DNA of 47,027 nucleotides from an uncultured Oscillospiraceae bacterium (GCA_905234855.1 CAJOIU010000012.1:1-47027), one strand, 5' to 3'. Positions 7,812-16,482 are shown, numbered from the stretch's first letter. Program-made: numbers and translations. Notes: a model not told the origin generated them from the sequence alone.

Positions 7812-8812
7812 GCAACACCATCGGCACCCGATACCGCTTCACGATCTGGGGTCAATCCCATGCCCCCGCCATCGGAGTGACCATAGAAGGACTTCCCGCG
7901 GGCTTTGAGCCGGACATGGACGCCCTTGCCGCCTTTCTCCAGCGCCGCGCGCCGGGAAACGGCCCGTTTTCCACGCCCCGCAAGGAGGCGGACGCGCCGG
8001 AGTTCATCGCCGGCCTCGTGGACGGGCATACCTGCGGCGCTCCCGTGACCGCTCTTATCCGAAACACCAACATACGCTCGGCTGATTACGACGCGCTGCG
8101 CCGCATCCCCCGTCCCGGTCACGCGGATTATCCCGCGTATGTGAAATACGGGGACGCCCGTGACGTAGCGGGCGGCGGGCAGTTTTCCGGACGTCTCACC
8201 GCGCCGCTGTGCATCGCGGGCGGACTGGCACTCCAGCTTCTCGCAAAAGAGGACGTATCCATCCGCGCCCGGATCGTCTCCATCGGCGGCGAGAGCGAGC
8301 CGGAGGCCATGCAGCGCCGCATGGCAGAGGCCAAGGCTGCGGGCGATTCCGTCGGAGGCGTGATCGAATGCATATGCGAGGGCGTCCCCGCCGGTCTCGG
8401 CGAGCCGATGTTCGGCGGCATGGAAAACCGCATCGCCCAAACCGTTTTCGGAATCCCCGCCGTGAAGGGGATCGAGTTCGGCGCGGGCTTTGCCGCGGCC
8501 GCGATGCGCGGAAGTGAAAACAACGACCCCTACTATTACGACGCGGAGGGCACCGTCCGCACCCGGACAAACCACGCCGGCGGCATTCTGGGCGGCATCA
8601 CCACGGGCATGCCCATCGTGTTCCGCGCCGCCGTGAAGCCGACGCCGTCTATCTCCGCTGAGCAGGACAGCGTTGATCTCCTGTCTGTGCGGAACGCCAA
8701 GCTCTCGGTGCAGGGGCGGCATGACCCGTGCATCGTCCCGCGTGCCGTTCCCTGCATGGAGGCGGCCGCCGCCGCCGCTGTTTACGACGCATTGCTGGAA
8801 AGTCGAGGATAA
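7808..8812 (+). CDS. aroC: chorismate synthase
   Basis: Eliminates phosphate from EPSP to form chorismate, with reduced FMN. The 334-residue product carries the family signatures GTRYRFTIWGQSHAPAIGV at the start, RPGHADYPAYVKYG and the C-terminal RHDPCIVPRAVPCMEAA. It is a little shorter than typical (about 350-390 residues) but keeps all recognisable blocks. Overlaps aroA by four bases; the chorismate mutase gene begins two bases after its stop. Confidence 0.95.
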   Translation: MSNTIGTRYRFTIWGQSHAPAIGVTIEGLPAGFEPDMDALAAFLQRRAPGNGPFSTPRKEADAPEFIAGLVDGHTCGAPVTALIRNTNIRSADYDALRRIPRPGHADYPAYVKYGDARDVAGGGQFSGRLTAPLCIAGGLALQLLAKEDVSIRARIVSIGGESEPEAMQRRMAEAKAAGDSVGGVIECICEGVPAGLGEPMFGGMENRIAQTVFGIPAVKGIEFGAGFAAAAMRGSENNDPYYYDAEGTVRTRTNHAGGILGGITTGMPIVFRAAVKPTPSISAEQDSVDLLSVRNAKLSVQGRHDPCIVPRAVPCMEAAAAAAVYDALLESRG

Positions 8813-8814
8813 TT

Positions 8815-9090
8815 ATGGAACTATCGGAGCTTCGCGCGCAGATCGATACGATCGACCGACAGCTCATCGAGCTATTGGAAAAACGCATGGACGTCGCCGC
8901 GGGCGTCGCCGCCTATAAGGCCGGGCGCGGCCTGCCCGTGCTGGACGCGGCACGGGAGACGGAAAAGCTCGCCGCCGTGGAGGCGCAATGCCGCCCCGAG
9001 ACGGCCAAGCCCCTGCGGGGTGTATTCGAGGCCGTGATAGCCGCTAGCCGCGCCTATCAGGCGGCGCTCATGGAGAAAAACCATGGCTGA
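8815..9090 (+). CDS. chorismate mutase, AroQ type
   Basis: A 91-residue all-helical AroQ-class chorismate mutase that converts chorismate to prephenate. The opening LRAQIDTIDRQLIELLEKRMDVAAGVAAYKAGRGLPVLDAARE is the classical first helix and loop with the active-site Arg, Lys and Asp/Arg positions. It is free-standing, whereas many bacteria fuse it to DAHP synthase, prephenate dehydratase or dehydrogenase. It starts two bases after aroC and overlaps the next gene by eight bases. Confidence 0.92.
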   Translation: MELSELRAQIDTIDRQLIELLEKRMDVAAGVAAYKAGRGLPVLDAARETEKLAAVEAQCRPETAKPLRGVFEAVIAASRAYQAALMEKNHG

Positions 9091-10306
9091 GAGATTCGGA
9101 CTTCTGGGCCGCACTCTCGGCCATAGCTGGTCGCCGCAGATCCATACGCTCCTGTGCGGCTACCCGTATGACCTCTACGAGGTCGAGCCGGAGGCGCTGC
9201 CGCGGTTCCTCGCCGAGACGGAGCTTTCCGGGATGAATGTGACGATCCCGTATAAAAAAGCCGTCGTCCCCTTCTGTACCTCGCTTTCGGACGCGGCGCG
9301 CAGCATCGGCAGCGTGAACACCCTCGTACGCACGCCGGATGGCTGGTACGGCGACAACACCGACTATGCAGGCTTCATCGCCATGACGGAGGAATGCGGC
9401 GTTTCCGTGCGGGGAAAAAAGACGCTCGTATTCGGCTCCGGCGGCGCTTCCCTTGCCGTGATCGCCGCCCTGCGGGATCTGGGGGCGGAACCCATCGTAA
9501 ACATCTCCCGCTCCGGCGCGGACAATTATGAAAATCTTGACCGCCATGCCAACGCGAAGATCCTTGTGAACACGACGCCGCTGGGCATGGTACCGAACAC
9601 CGGCGTCTCACCGGTTTCGCTGGAGGCCTTCCCTGTATGCGAGGCCGTGCTGGACGTGGTATACAACCCTGCCCGCACCCGGCTTCTCATGGATGCGGAG
9701 GCGAGAGGTATCCCCCACGCAGGGGGGCTTACGATGCTCGTGGCACAGGCGCGGCGCAGCGCCGAACAGTTTGCCCGAACCGATATTCCCTCTTCGCGCG
9801 TGGGGGAGATCGCCGAGCTCCTGCGGCGGCAGATGCAGAATATCATCCTAATCGGCATGCCCGGATGCGGGAAAACCAGCGTAGGTCAGCGCCTTGCCCG
9901 GCTTGCCGGACGACCCTTCATCGACGTGGACGCGGTCATTACCGAGCTGGCGGGCATGACCATCCCGGAGATCTTCGCCATAGAGGGCGAGGTGGGCTTC
10001 CGCCAGCGGGAGACGGCGGTGCTTTCGGAGCTGGGCAAGGGCTCCGGCGCGGTCATCGCCACCGGCGGAGGCTGCGTCACACGGGAGGAAAATTACCCGC
10101 TGCTGCACCAAAACGGTGTGATCGTCTGGCTGCGGCGCGCGCTTTCCGCGCTTCCCACCGACGGGCGGCCTCTTTCGCAGAAAAACTCCGCCGAGTCGCT
10201 GTATGCCCAGCGGAAGGAGAAATACGCCGCCTTTGCCGATCTCACCGTGGAAAACGACGGGATCGTCGACGAGGCCGCAGCCAAGATATGGGAGGAACTG
10301 TCATGA
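9083..10306 (+). CDS. bifunctional shikimate dehydrogenase / shikimate kinase
   Basis: A 407-residue fusion of two consecutive pathway enzymes. Residues 1 to about 247 are AroE: GLLGRTLGHSWSPQIH at the N-terminus (shikimate-binding Ser residues), NVTIPYKK with catalytic Lys58, DNTDYAGF with Asp94, and the nucleotide-binding VFGSGGASLAV. Residues from about 252 are AroK: NIILIGMPGCGKTSVG (Walker A, 258-266), DVDAVITE, the FRQRE shikimate-binding Arg region and ATGGGCVTR. No stop or frameshift separates the parts. The product would reduce dehydroshikimate and phosphorylate shikimate in one chain. Overlaps neighbours on both sides (8 and 4 bases). Confidence 0.95.
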   Translation: MAERFGLLGRTLGHSWSPQIHTLLCGYPYDLYEVEPEALPRFLAETELSGMNVTIPYKKAVVPFCTSLSDAARSIGSVNTLVRTPDGWYGDNTDYAGFIAMTEECGVSVRGKKTLVFGSGGASLAVIAALRDLGAEPIVNISRSGADNYENLDRHANAKILVNTTPLGMVPNTGVSPVSLEAFPVCEAVLDVVYNPARTRLLMDAEARGIPHAGGLTMLVAQARRSAEQFARTDIPSSRVGEIAELLRRQMQNIILIGMPGCGKTSVGQRLARLAGRPFIDVDAVITELAGMTIPEIFAIEGEVGFRQRETAVLSELGKGSGAVIATGGGCVTREENYPLLHQNGVIVWLRRALSALPTDGRPLSQKNSAESLYAQRKEKYAAFADLTVENDGIVDEAAAKIWEELS

Positions 10307-10743
10307 AGCTGCTGTTTTTGAACGGCCCCAATCTCAATATGCTGAGCATCCGTGAGCCGGATATCTACGGTCGGCAGACCTATAGCGATTTGGAGAACTT
10401 CATCCGTGCCGAATGCGCAAAGCGAGGCGTGGAATGCGAGATCTATCAGTCGAACCATGAGGGCGTGCTGGTAGATATGATCCAAGCGGCCTACGGAGCG
10501 GTGGACGGCATCGTCATAAATCCCGCCGCGTATACGCATACCAGCGTTGCCATCCTCGACGCCTTGAAGGCCGTGGCGCTGCCCGCCGTGGAGGTACATC
10601 TTTCCGACGTGAGCGCCCGGGAGGCGTTTCGCCATATCTCCTACGCGGGCATGGCCTGCGAGAAGACCTACGCGGGCTTCGGCTTCGACGGCTACCGCAT
10701 GGCGATCGAATACCTCATGGAGCATCACGGCGGGCAGCTTTAA
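10303..10743 (+). CDS. aroQ: 3-dehydroquinate dehydratase, type II
   Basis: Dehydrates 3-dehydroquinate to 3-dehydroshikimate. The 146-residue length and the signatures LLFLNGPNLNMLSIREPDIYG, YQSNHEGVLVDMIQ, VINPAAYTHTSVAILDAL and VEVHLSDVSAREAFR-type sequence are those of the dodecameric type II enzyme; catalytic Tyr and His positions are present. It starts inside the aroE-aroK stop (ATGA) and is the last gene of the operon. No clear intrinsic terminator follows, so some read-through into the next gene is possible. Confidence 0.96.
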   Translation: MKLLFLNGPNLNMLSIREPDIYGRQTYSDLENFIRAECAKRGVECEIYQSNHEGVLVDMIQAAYGAVDGIVINPAAYTHTSVAILDALKAVALPAVEVHLSDVSAREAFRHISYAGMACEKTYAGFGFDGYRMAIEYLMEHHGGQL

Positions 10744-10800
10744 GTTGGTTTTAAGTCGCCGCCGTATGATGGACAAAATACAATCGGGGAGGCCTATGCC

Positions 10801-12723
10801 ATGAAATCCAAAACCCTTTCCGTATTTCTGTGCTTGGCGCTTACCGCCGCGCTGCTGAGCGGCTGCGCCGCCGAAACCGACAGCGCAGCCGATCCCGCTC
10901 CGGCGACCGCCGCTCCGCAGGCAGAGACCGTTTCCGTCACAACGGAGCAGGAGGCAGACGCCGTCATCACCTTCACCCCCGAAGGCGCAAAGATCGAAGG
11001 CGGCGGCGTGGAGATCGACGGCGACGGCGAGGTGGATGTCCAGACCGGCGGCACCTATATCGTCACCGGCGAATCCGACAGCGGACGCATCGTTGTGGAC
11101 GCCTCAGCGGGCGCGGACGTTACCGTGATCCTCGCCGGGTGTGATCTCACCTACGCTGACGATGAGGTGATCTATTTCAAATCCGCCGCCTCCGGCACGG
11201 TGCTGCTCGCAGCGGGAACGGAAAACATCCTCACGAGCGGCGAAGCCCCCGCCGAAGAAGATCCCGGCACGGCGGAGGACGCCTCCGGCGCGGCTCTGCG
11301 TGCCAAATGCCCCCTCACAATCGGGGGCGAGGGCTCTCTGACCGTCTGCGGATATATCAATAACGGCATCGCCGCCTCGGGTAATCTGACCGTAAACGGC
11401 GGCGCCATCAACATCACCGCTCAAAACGACGGACTGAAAAGCGACGGGGATATCGTCATAAATGGCGGCAGCCTCGCCATTGCCGCCGCGCAGGACGGCG
11501 TGCAGTCGGGCGGCGAGCTGACCGTAAACGGCGGAGATATCGCCGTCGTCACCGGCTCCGGCGCGGAGGAGGCAGCCATGAAGGTGAGCGACTCTCTCAT
11601 GATGGGCATGGGCGGCTCCGGGGGCGGACGCGGACGCCGTGCCAGCGGCGAAGCCAACGCAGAGGCCGAGGATGCCGATGCGAATGACACGTCCGGGACG
11701 GAGCCCCCGGCCGAGGACGAGGAAGACAGTGAAGCCGCCAGCGAAGAGATGCAGAGGATGCGCGATTTCTTCGACGCATGGGACGCGGATTCCTCCGATT
11801 CCGGCAGCCGGAAGGGCCTGAAGGCGGGGACTGCCATCGCCCTCACCGGCGGCAGCATAATCCTCGATACAGAGGATGATGCCGTTCACAGCGACGGTGA
11901 CGTGACGATCACCGGCGGTGTACTCACCGCCCGCTCGGGCGACGACGGCGTCCATGCCGACGACCGTCTCGCCATCTCCGGCGGCACAGTGGACGTGCAA
12001 TACTGCTATGAGGGTCTGGAGGCCGCCAATATTCTCATCACCGACGGCGTCGTGAGCATTGTCGCCACCGATGACGGCATGAACGTGAACGGCGGCTCCT
12101 TCGGCTTCCCCGGCGGCCCCTCAGGCGAGGCTTCCGGCGAAACGGAGAGCGAGAACGCGGAGACGGAAACCATCGAGACCGTCCTGCGCATCACAGGCGG
12201 CGTCGTGACTGTCGATTCCGGCGGCGACGGCCTCGATTCCAACGGAAGCATCTATATCGAGGGCGGCACGGTCTATGTCAGCGGCCCGTCCACCAACTGG
12301 GACGCCGCCATAGACTATGGCGAGGGCAGCAGTGAATTTGTCATCACCGGCGGCACCATCATCGCGACAGGCTATTCCGGCATGGCCGAAGCCCCCGACG
12401 CCGCGGAAAATGCCCAGCCCTCCATCTATTACGCCGCTGACGAATACGCATCGGACGGCGCAGCCGTCACGCTGAAGGACGCCGCAGGAAATGTGATCGC
12501 GGAGGGCAGCTTTGCCCACAGCTTCAACTGCGTCGTCATCTCCTCCCCCGATCTCGCCGTGGGCGAGACGTATACCTTGACAATGGACGACGCGGAATAT
12601 ACCATAGAGCTGACAGACACGAACTATTCCAACCGCGCTCGCGGCGGCATGGGCGGCTTCCCCGGCGGGGGCAGCCGCGAGGCCTCCGGCGAAGCGGAGC
12701 AGCAGGTTTCAACAGGAGAGTGA
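10801..12723 (+). CDS. lipoprotein of the Cthe_2159 carbohydrate-binding (beta-helix) family
   Basis: A 640-residue secreted lipoprotein: lipobox LLSGC with Cys22, then a long series of short beta-strand turns rich in Gly/Asn/Asp/Ser (for example ITAQNDGLKSDGDIVINGG, DDAVHSDGDVTITGG, DGMNVNGGSF, GGDGLDSNGSIYIEGG). This pattern is that of the DUF4353/Cthe_2159 family, calcium-binding parallel beta-helix proteins reported to bind cellulose or polygalacturonate. Acidic low-complexity inserts with GEA and ASGE units interrupt it (about residues 270-330, 440-460, 620-640). GGGGAGG (10786-10792) is the ribosome binding site. Four bases separate it from the molybdoenzyme gene, an unexplained pairing. 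The ligand is unknown. Confidence 0.82.
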   Translation: MKSKTLSVFLCLALTAALLSGCAAETDSAADPAPATAAPQAETVSVTTEQEADAVITFTPEGAKIEGGGVEIDGDGEVDVQTGGTYIVTGESDSGRIVVDASAGADVTVILAGCDLTYADDEVIYFKSAASGTVLLAAGTENILTSGEAPAEEDPGTAEDASGAALRAKCPLTIGGEGSLTVCGYINNGIAASGNLTVNGGAINITAQNDGLKSDGDIVINGGSLAIAAAQDGVQSGGELTVNGGDIAVVTGSGAEEAAMKVSDSLMMGMGGSGGGRGRRASGEANAEAEDADANDTSGTEPPAEDEEDSEAASEEMQRMRDFFDAWDADSSDSGSRKGLKAGTAIALTGGSIILDTEDDAVHSDGDVTITGGVLTARSGDDGVHADDRLAISGGTVDVQYCYEGLEAANILITDGVVSIVATDDGMNVNGGSFGFPGGPSGEASGETESENAETETIETVLRITGGVVTVDSGGDGLDSNGSIYIEGGTVYVSGPSTNWDAAIDYGEGSSEFVITGGTIIATGYSGMAEAPDAAENAQPSIYYAADEYASDGAAVTLKDAAGNVIAEGSFAHSFNCVVISSPDLAVGETYTLTMDDAEYTIELTDTNYSNRARGGMGGFPGGGSREASGEAEQQVSTGE

Positions 12724-12727
12724 TCCC

Positions 12728-14896
12728 ATGCCCGAATATAAGGCTGCGTGCCGCGGCTGCCATGGCGGCTGTATGCACATCCTCACCGTGGAGGACGGGC
12801 GCGTCGTCCGCGTCCGCCCCGACCCGGACGGGCCGCTCAATCGCGGCCGCGCCTGCGTGAAGGGCATGAGCATAATCGAGCAGATGTACCATCCCGACCG
12901 CCTGACTCACCCCCTGCGCCGTATCGGTGCGAGGGGCGACGGGCGCTGGGAGCGCATCACATGGGAAGAGGCGTTCGGCGAGATGGCCGAGCGCCTCGGC
13001 ACGCTTCGGCAGAAGCATGGGCCGGAGTCCATCGCGCTCATCACCGGCACGGGACGGCATCATCTTCCCCAGTTCTGGCGGTTTGCCAACGTCCTCGGAA
13101 CACCGAATGCCACCTCCTCCGGCGCTCTGATCTGCCTCGGTCCGCGCAAAAATGCGGGCGACCTCACCGCCGGGCATTTCGCCGGCGTCGATTATTACGG
13201 CGAGACCCGTCCCGGCGGCATCCTCGTATGGGGCGCGAATCCGGCCATTTCCGGCGCGGACGGGGAGCTTACCTTCCATATGAAGGACGCGGTGCGGGAG
13301 GGCATCCCGCTCATCGTAGTCGATCCCAAGCCGAATGAGCTGACCCGGGCAGCCAAGCTGTGGCTCCCGCTGCGTCCGGGAACGGACGGTGCGCTGGCGC
13401 TGGGCATCCTGAACCTGCTGATCTCCGAGAAGCTGTACGACCGGGATTTTGTGGAAAACTACACCCATGGCTTCGATGCGCTGACCGCCCGCTGCAAGGA
13501 ATATGACCTTGACCGCGCGGCGAAGATCACCGATCTCGACCCCGCGCTCATCCGCGAGGCCGCGCGGCTCATCGCGGAGACAAAGCCCCTCGCGCTCGAA
13601 TGGGGCTGCGCCATCGAGCAAAGCACCAACGCCGTGCAGACCTGCCGGGCGATCTTCATGATCCCGGCGCTGACGGGTAATTACGACGTACCCGGCGGCT
13701 TCGTGGAAAGCATGGAGATCGCGCCGACGGCGGATATCCTGCTCGACCGACTTTCGCCGGAGATGATCCGAAAATGCGTCAGCGGCGGCTATCCGCTGTG
13801 TGACGGCCGCGCCTCGCCGAAGCTCTTCGCCCATCCGTGGCTCACCATGGAGGCCATGAAGACCGGCGAGCCATACAAGATCCGCGCGCTCATCTCGAGC
13901 GCGAACAACACTCTCATCTCCGCGCCGGACAGCCGCCACACCTATGAATGCCTGCAGGCGCTGGAATACTTCGTGTATATGGACTTTTTCCGCACGCCGA
14001 CGGCGGAGCTTGCCGATCTCATCCTCCCCGCCGCTCTCTGGCCGGAGGTGGACAGCGTTTTCTGCATGCCGGAATTCGGCGATGTGGCCGCGTTGTGCAT
14101 GCAGAAGGTCGTACAGGTGGGCGAATGTATGGCGGATGAGGATGTGTTTCTGGAGCTCTCCCGCCGCATGGGACTCGACTACGGCGCCCAGAGCCAGCGG
14201 GAGATCCTCGACGGCATCCTCGCCGAGCTGGGACGCCGCCGCCCCGAATACGCGGGCATCGACTTCGAGGCCTTCAAAAAGCGCGGATGGATCGCGCCGA
14301 AACGGGAATATTACGGCTATAAGCGCCGGGGCTTCCAAACGCCCACCGGGAAATTCGAGCTGTATTCCACCGTTCTGGAGCGTTCCGGCGCCGATCCCCT
14401 CCCCGCGTGGCAGGAGGTTCCGGAAAGCCCCGTCAGCCGCCCGGACATGCGGGAGGAATATCCGCTCATCCTCACCACCGGCAGCCGCACGACGCCCTTT
14501 TTCATCTCAAACAACCGGCAGATCAAGTCCCTGCGCCGCCGCCATCCCTTCCCTCTCGTGTCCATGCATCCCGAGACCGGCGTGAAATACGGCATCCGGG
14601 AGGGCGACTGGGTGTTTATCGAAACGGCGCGTGGGCGCATCACCCAGAAGGCCGTGTTCCTCGAAGAAATGCGCCGGGACACCGTGAGCTGCGAGATGGG
14701 CTGGTGGTATCCCGAGGCGGGCGCGCCCTGCTACGGCTGGGACGAGTCGAATGCCAATATCCTCACCGTGGGGCGGCCGCCCCACGACCCCGTGGGCGGG
14801 GCATACCAGCTCCGCGCCCTGCTGTGCCGCATCTATCCGAACCCGGACTGCGGTATCGAGGCCCGCTATGAGGCGTGGATGAGCGGCAAAGCGTAA
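12728..14896 (+). CDS. molybdopterin (Mo/W) oxidoreductase of the DMSO-reductase superfamily, acetylene-hydratase-like branch
   Basis: A 722-residue enzyme with an N-terminal 4Fe-4S motif C8-x2-C11-x3-C15-x27-C43 and the family features RWERITWEEAF, ILVWGANP, IVVDPKPNELTRAAKLWLPLRPGTDGALALGILN, and a C-terminal molybdopterin dinucleotide-binding domain (PLILTTGSRTTPF ... CEMGWWYPEAGAP). Cys136 (ALICLG) lies where the metal-ligating Cys of acetylene hydratase and related enzymes sits. The residue after the second cluster Cys is His12, where acetylene hydratase has its catalytic Asp, so that exact reaction is not supported. No Tat signal, iron-sulfur subunit or membrane anchor is present: a single-subunit cytoplasmic enzyme is likely. 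Substrate unknown. Confidence 0.88.
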   Translation: MPEYKAACRGCHGGCMHILTVEDGRVVRVRPDPDGPLNRGRACVKGMSIIEQMYHPDRLTHPLRRIGARGDGRWERITWEEAFGEMAERLGTLRQKHGPESIALITGTGRHHLPQFWRFANVLGTPNATSSGALICLGPRKNAGDLTAGHFAGVDYYGETRPGGILVWGANPAISGADGELTFHMKDAVREGIPLIVVDPKPNELTRAAKLWLPLRPGTDGALALGILNLLISEKLYDRDFVENYTHGFDALTARCKEYDLDRAAKITDLDPALIREAARLIAETKPLALEWGCAIEQSTNAVQTCRAIFMIPALTGNYDVPGGFVESMEIAPTADILLDRLSPEMIRKCVSGGYPLCDGRASPKLFAHPWLTMEAMKTGEPYKIRALISSANNTLISAPDSRHTYECLQALEYFVYMDFFRTPTAELADLILPAALWPEVDSVFCMPEFGDVAALCMQKVVQVGECMADEDVFLELSRRMGLDYGAQSQREILDGILAELGRRRPEYAGIDFEAFKKRGWIAPKREYYGYKRRGFQTPTGKFELYSTVLERSGADPLPAWQEVPESPVSRPDMREEYPLILTTGSRTTPFFISNNRQIKSLRRRHPFPLVSMHPETGVKYGIREGDWVFIETARGRITQKAVFLEEMRRDTVSCEMGWWYPEAGAPCYGWDESNANILTVGRPPHDPVGGAYQLRALLCRIYPNPDCGIEARYEAWMSGKA

Positions 14897-14904
14897 ATTT
14901 TCTG

Positions 14905-14933
14905 TTGTTTTTTACCTGCCTTTCCCGTATAAT
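14905..14933 (+). promoter_or_regulatory. probable promoter of the DUF4430-ECF-UPF0340 genes
   Basis: TTGTTT (14905-14910), 17 bases, TATAAT (14928-14933). It lies just after the molybdoenzyme stop and about 65 bases before the DUF4430 start, with a GGCGCC inverted repeat in the intervening leader. Confidence 0.6.
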
Positions 14934-14999
14934 GTCGCATTGGACATCGGCGCCTGTCCCATCGACCGGCGCCAATACAAAGAAAGGAAGTATAAAACA

Positions 15000-15407
15000 A
15001 TGAGTAGTATGTCCAAACAGAAAAAGACAACCATCATTATCGTCGCTGTGGCTGTCGTTCTGGTCATCGCCGCGCTCGTCTGCTGGGCAGCCTTCCGGCC
15101 CAGAGCCTTAGAGGGCGTCAAGGAGATCACCGTGAACATCACCCATACCGACGGCACCGTCCGTTCCGAGGAGATCGAAACGACGGCGGAGTATCTAGCG
15201 GAGGCCTTGGAGCCTTATGAACTGCTGGAGGGCGAGGATTCCGAGTACGGACTGTTCGTCACGAGCGTGGACGGCGAGTATGCCGACGATACGCAGGGCG
15301 CCTACTGGATGTATGACGTGAACGGCTCTTGGGCGGAATACGGCGTCGATACCCAGCCCATCGCGGACGGCGATGTCTACGACTTCTACATCTCTGTCTT
15401 CGAGTAA
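15000..15407 (+). CDS. membrane-anchored DUF4430 protein
   Basis: A 135-residue protein with an N-terminal transmembrane anchor (about residues 9-31) followed by a DUF4430 domain, which is related to the C-terminal domain of transcobalamin-type proteins; the signature is the C-terminal block YWMYDVNGSWAEYGVDTQPIADGDVYDFYIS. Start chosen at 15000, nine bases after AAAGGAAG; a second ATG nine bases on is possible. The next gene, an ECF transporter S component, begins inside its 3' end. DUF4430 proteins commonly sit beside ECF S components, suggesting an extracytoplasmic ligand-capture role, perhaps for a corrinoid; the ligand is inference. Confidence 0.8.
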   Translation: MSSMSKQKKTTIIIVAVAVVLVIAALVCWAAFRPRALEGVKEITVNITHTDGTVRSEEIETTAEYLAEALEPYELLEGEDSEYGLFVTSVDGEYADDTQGAYWMYDVNGSWAEYGVDTQPIADGDVYDFYISVFE

Positions 15408-15930
15408 CGGAAACGCCCGTCTCACGCTGCGTGAGCTGGTCAGCCTGAGCCTTCTGTCGGCGATCATTATCGCCGCGAAGGAGGCCATGTCCCTCCTGCC
15501 GAACATCGAGCCGGTGACGCTGCTTCTTATCTGCATCACCATCGTATACGGCGCGAAAGCCTTTTATCCCTGCGCGATCTTCGTTCTTGCGGAGGGACTC
15601 ATCTACGGCTTCGGCTGGTATTTTTTCGTGTATGTGTACATTTGGCCGATCCTCGTCGCAGCCGTCCTGCTGATCCGGCGGGTCAACACGTCCTATGTGA
15701 TCTGGACGGTCGTCGGCGCGCTGTACGGTCTGCTGTTCGGTCCGCTGTGCTGCATCGAGGCCTTCGTCGTCAGCGGCTGGCAGATGGCGTTTTCTTACTG
15801 GATCTCCGGCATCCCCTATGATATCATCCACTTCGTCGGCAACGCGGTGCTGTGCGGCGTGCTCTTAAAGCCGCTGACGCAGCTCCTGCAAAGGCTGGCT
15901 TACCCCGAAAAAGGAGCATCCGCATCATGA
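15373..15930 (+). CDS. ECF transporter S component (substrate-specific subunit)
   Basis: A 185-residue protein with about five hydrophobic helices, a short hydrophilic N-terminus, and length typical of S components of energy-coupling-factor vitamin transporters. It lacks its own ATPase or EcfT gene nearby, which fits group II ECF systems that share a common energising module encoded elsewhere. The first ATG (15373) overlaps the DUF4430 gene by 35 bases and has a poor ribosome binding site; a later non-ATG start is possible. With the DUF4430 neighbour, a cobalamin-like substrate is a reasonable guess only. Confidence 0.78.
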   Translation: MSTTSTSLSSSNGNARLTLRELVSLSLLSAIIIAAKEAMSLLPNIEPVTLLLICITIVYGAKAFYPCAIFVLAEGLIYGFGWYFFVYVYIWPILVAAVLLIRRVNTSYVIWTVVGALYGLLFGPLCCIEAFVVSGWQMAFSYWISGIPYDIIHFVGNAVLCGVLLKPLTQLLQRLAYPEKGASAS

Positions 15931-16478
15931 CTGACATCAAACAATACCGATCCGAGGCACAGGCCGCCATGGAGGAGCTGATCGAGGCCGCGCATCTGCG
16001 CGAAGGCCAGCTCGTCGTCGTCGGCTGCAGCACGAGCGAGGTAACCGGCCACCGTATCGGAAGCTATTCCGCGCCGGAGATCGGCGAGGCGCTCTTCGAG
16101 GGCGTCATGGCCGCGCTGAAGCCGCGGGGGCTGTATCTCGCCGCGCAATGCTGCGAGCATCTCAACCGCGCCGTCATCACCGAGGCGGAGGCCGTCCCGC
16201 ACGCGGACATCGTGAATGTCGTGCCGCAGCCAAAGGCAGGCGGCTCGTTCGCCACCGCGGCGTATCACGGCTTTGCCCATCCCGTTGCCTTGGAGCATAT
16301 CCGGGCGGACGCGGGTCTGGACATCGGCGGCACCCTCATCGGGATGCACCTGAAGGAGGTCGCCGTCCCCGTGCGGCTCGTTCACGACCGCATCGGCGAG
16401 GCGCATCTGCTCGCCGCGCGCGTCCGGCCGAAATTCATCGGCGGCAGCCGCGCCGTTTATGACGACGATCTGAAATGA
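15927..16478 (+). CDS. UPF0340 / TIGR01440 family protein
   Basis: A 183-residue protein of the UPF0340 (YwlG-like) family. Characteristic stretches are QLVVVGCSTSEVTGHRIGSYS, GLYLAAQCCEHLNRAVITE, VNVVPQPKAGGSFATAAYHGF and IGGTLIGMHLKEVAVPVRL. The family is conserved in Bacillota and its biochemical role is not established; the conserved Cys/His content suggests an enzyme or metal site. Start at 15927 with AAAGGAG (15909-15915), overlapping the ECF gene stop by four bases. A strong terminator follows. Confidence 0.88.
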   Translation: MTDIKQYRSEAQAAMEELIEAAHLREGQLVVVGCSTSEVTGHRIGSYSAPEIGEALFEGVMAALKPRGLYLAAQCCEHLNRAVITEAEAVPHADIVNVVPQPKAGGSFATAAYHGFAHPVALEHIRADAGLDIGGTLIGMHLKEVAVPVRLVHDRIGEAHLLAARVRPKFIGGSRAVYDDDLK

Positions 16479-16482
16479 CCGA

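Noticed and set aside
12536-14338. Long open frame on the minus strand opposite the molybdoenzyme gene
   Set aside because: It mirrors a GC-rich gene with strong family motifs on the plus strand; its product is Arg/His/Gly-rich with no recognisable domain or ribosome binding site.
12728-14896. Calling the molybdoenzyme acetylene hydratase
   Set aside because: The layout is similar, but the residue after the second cluster Cys is His, not the catalytic Asp, and no supporting context exists.
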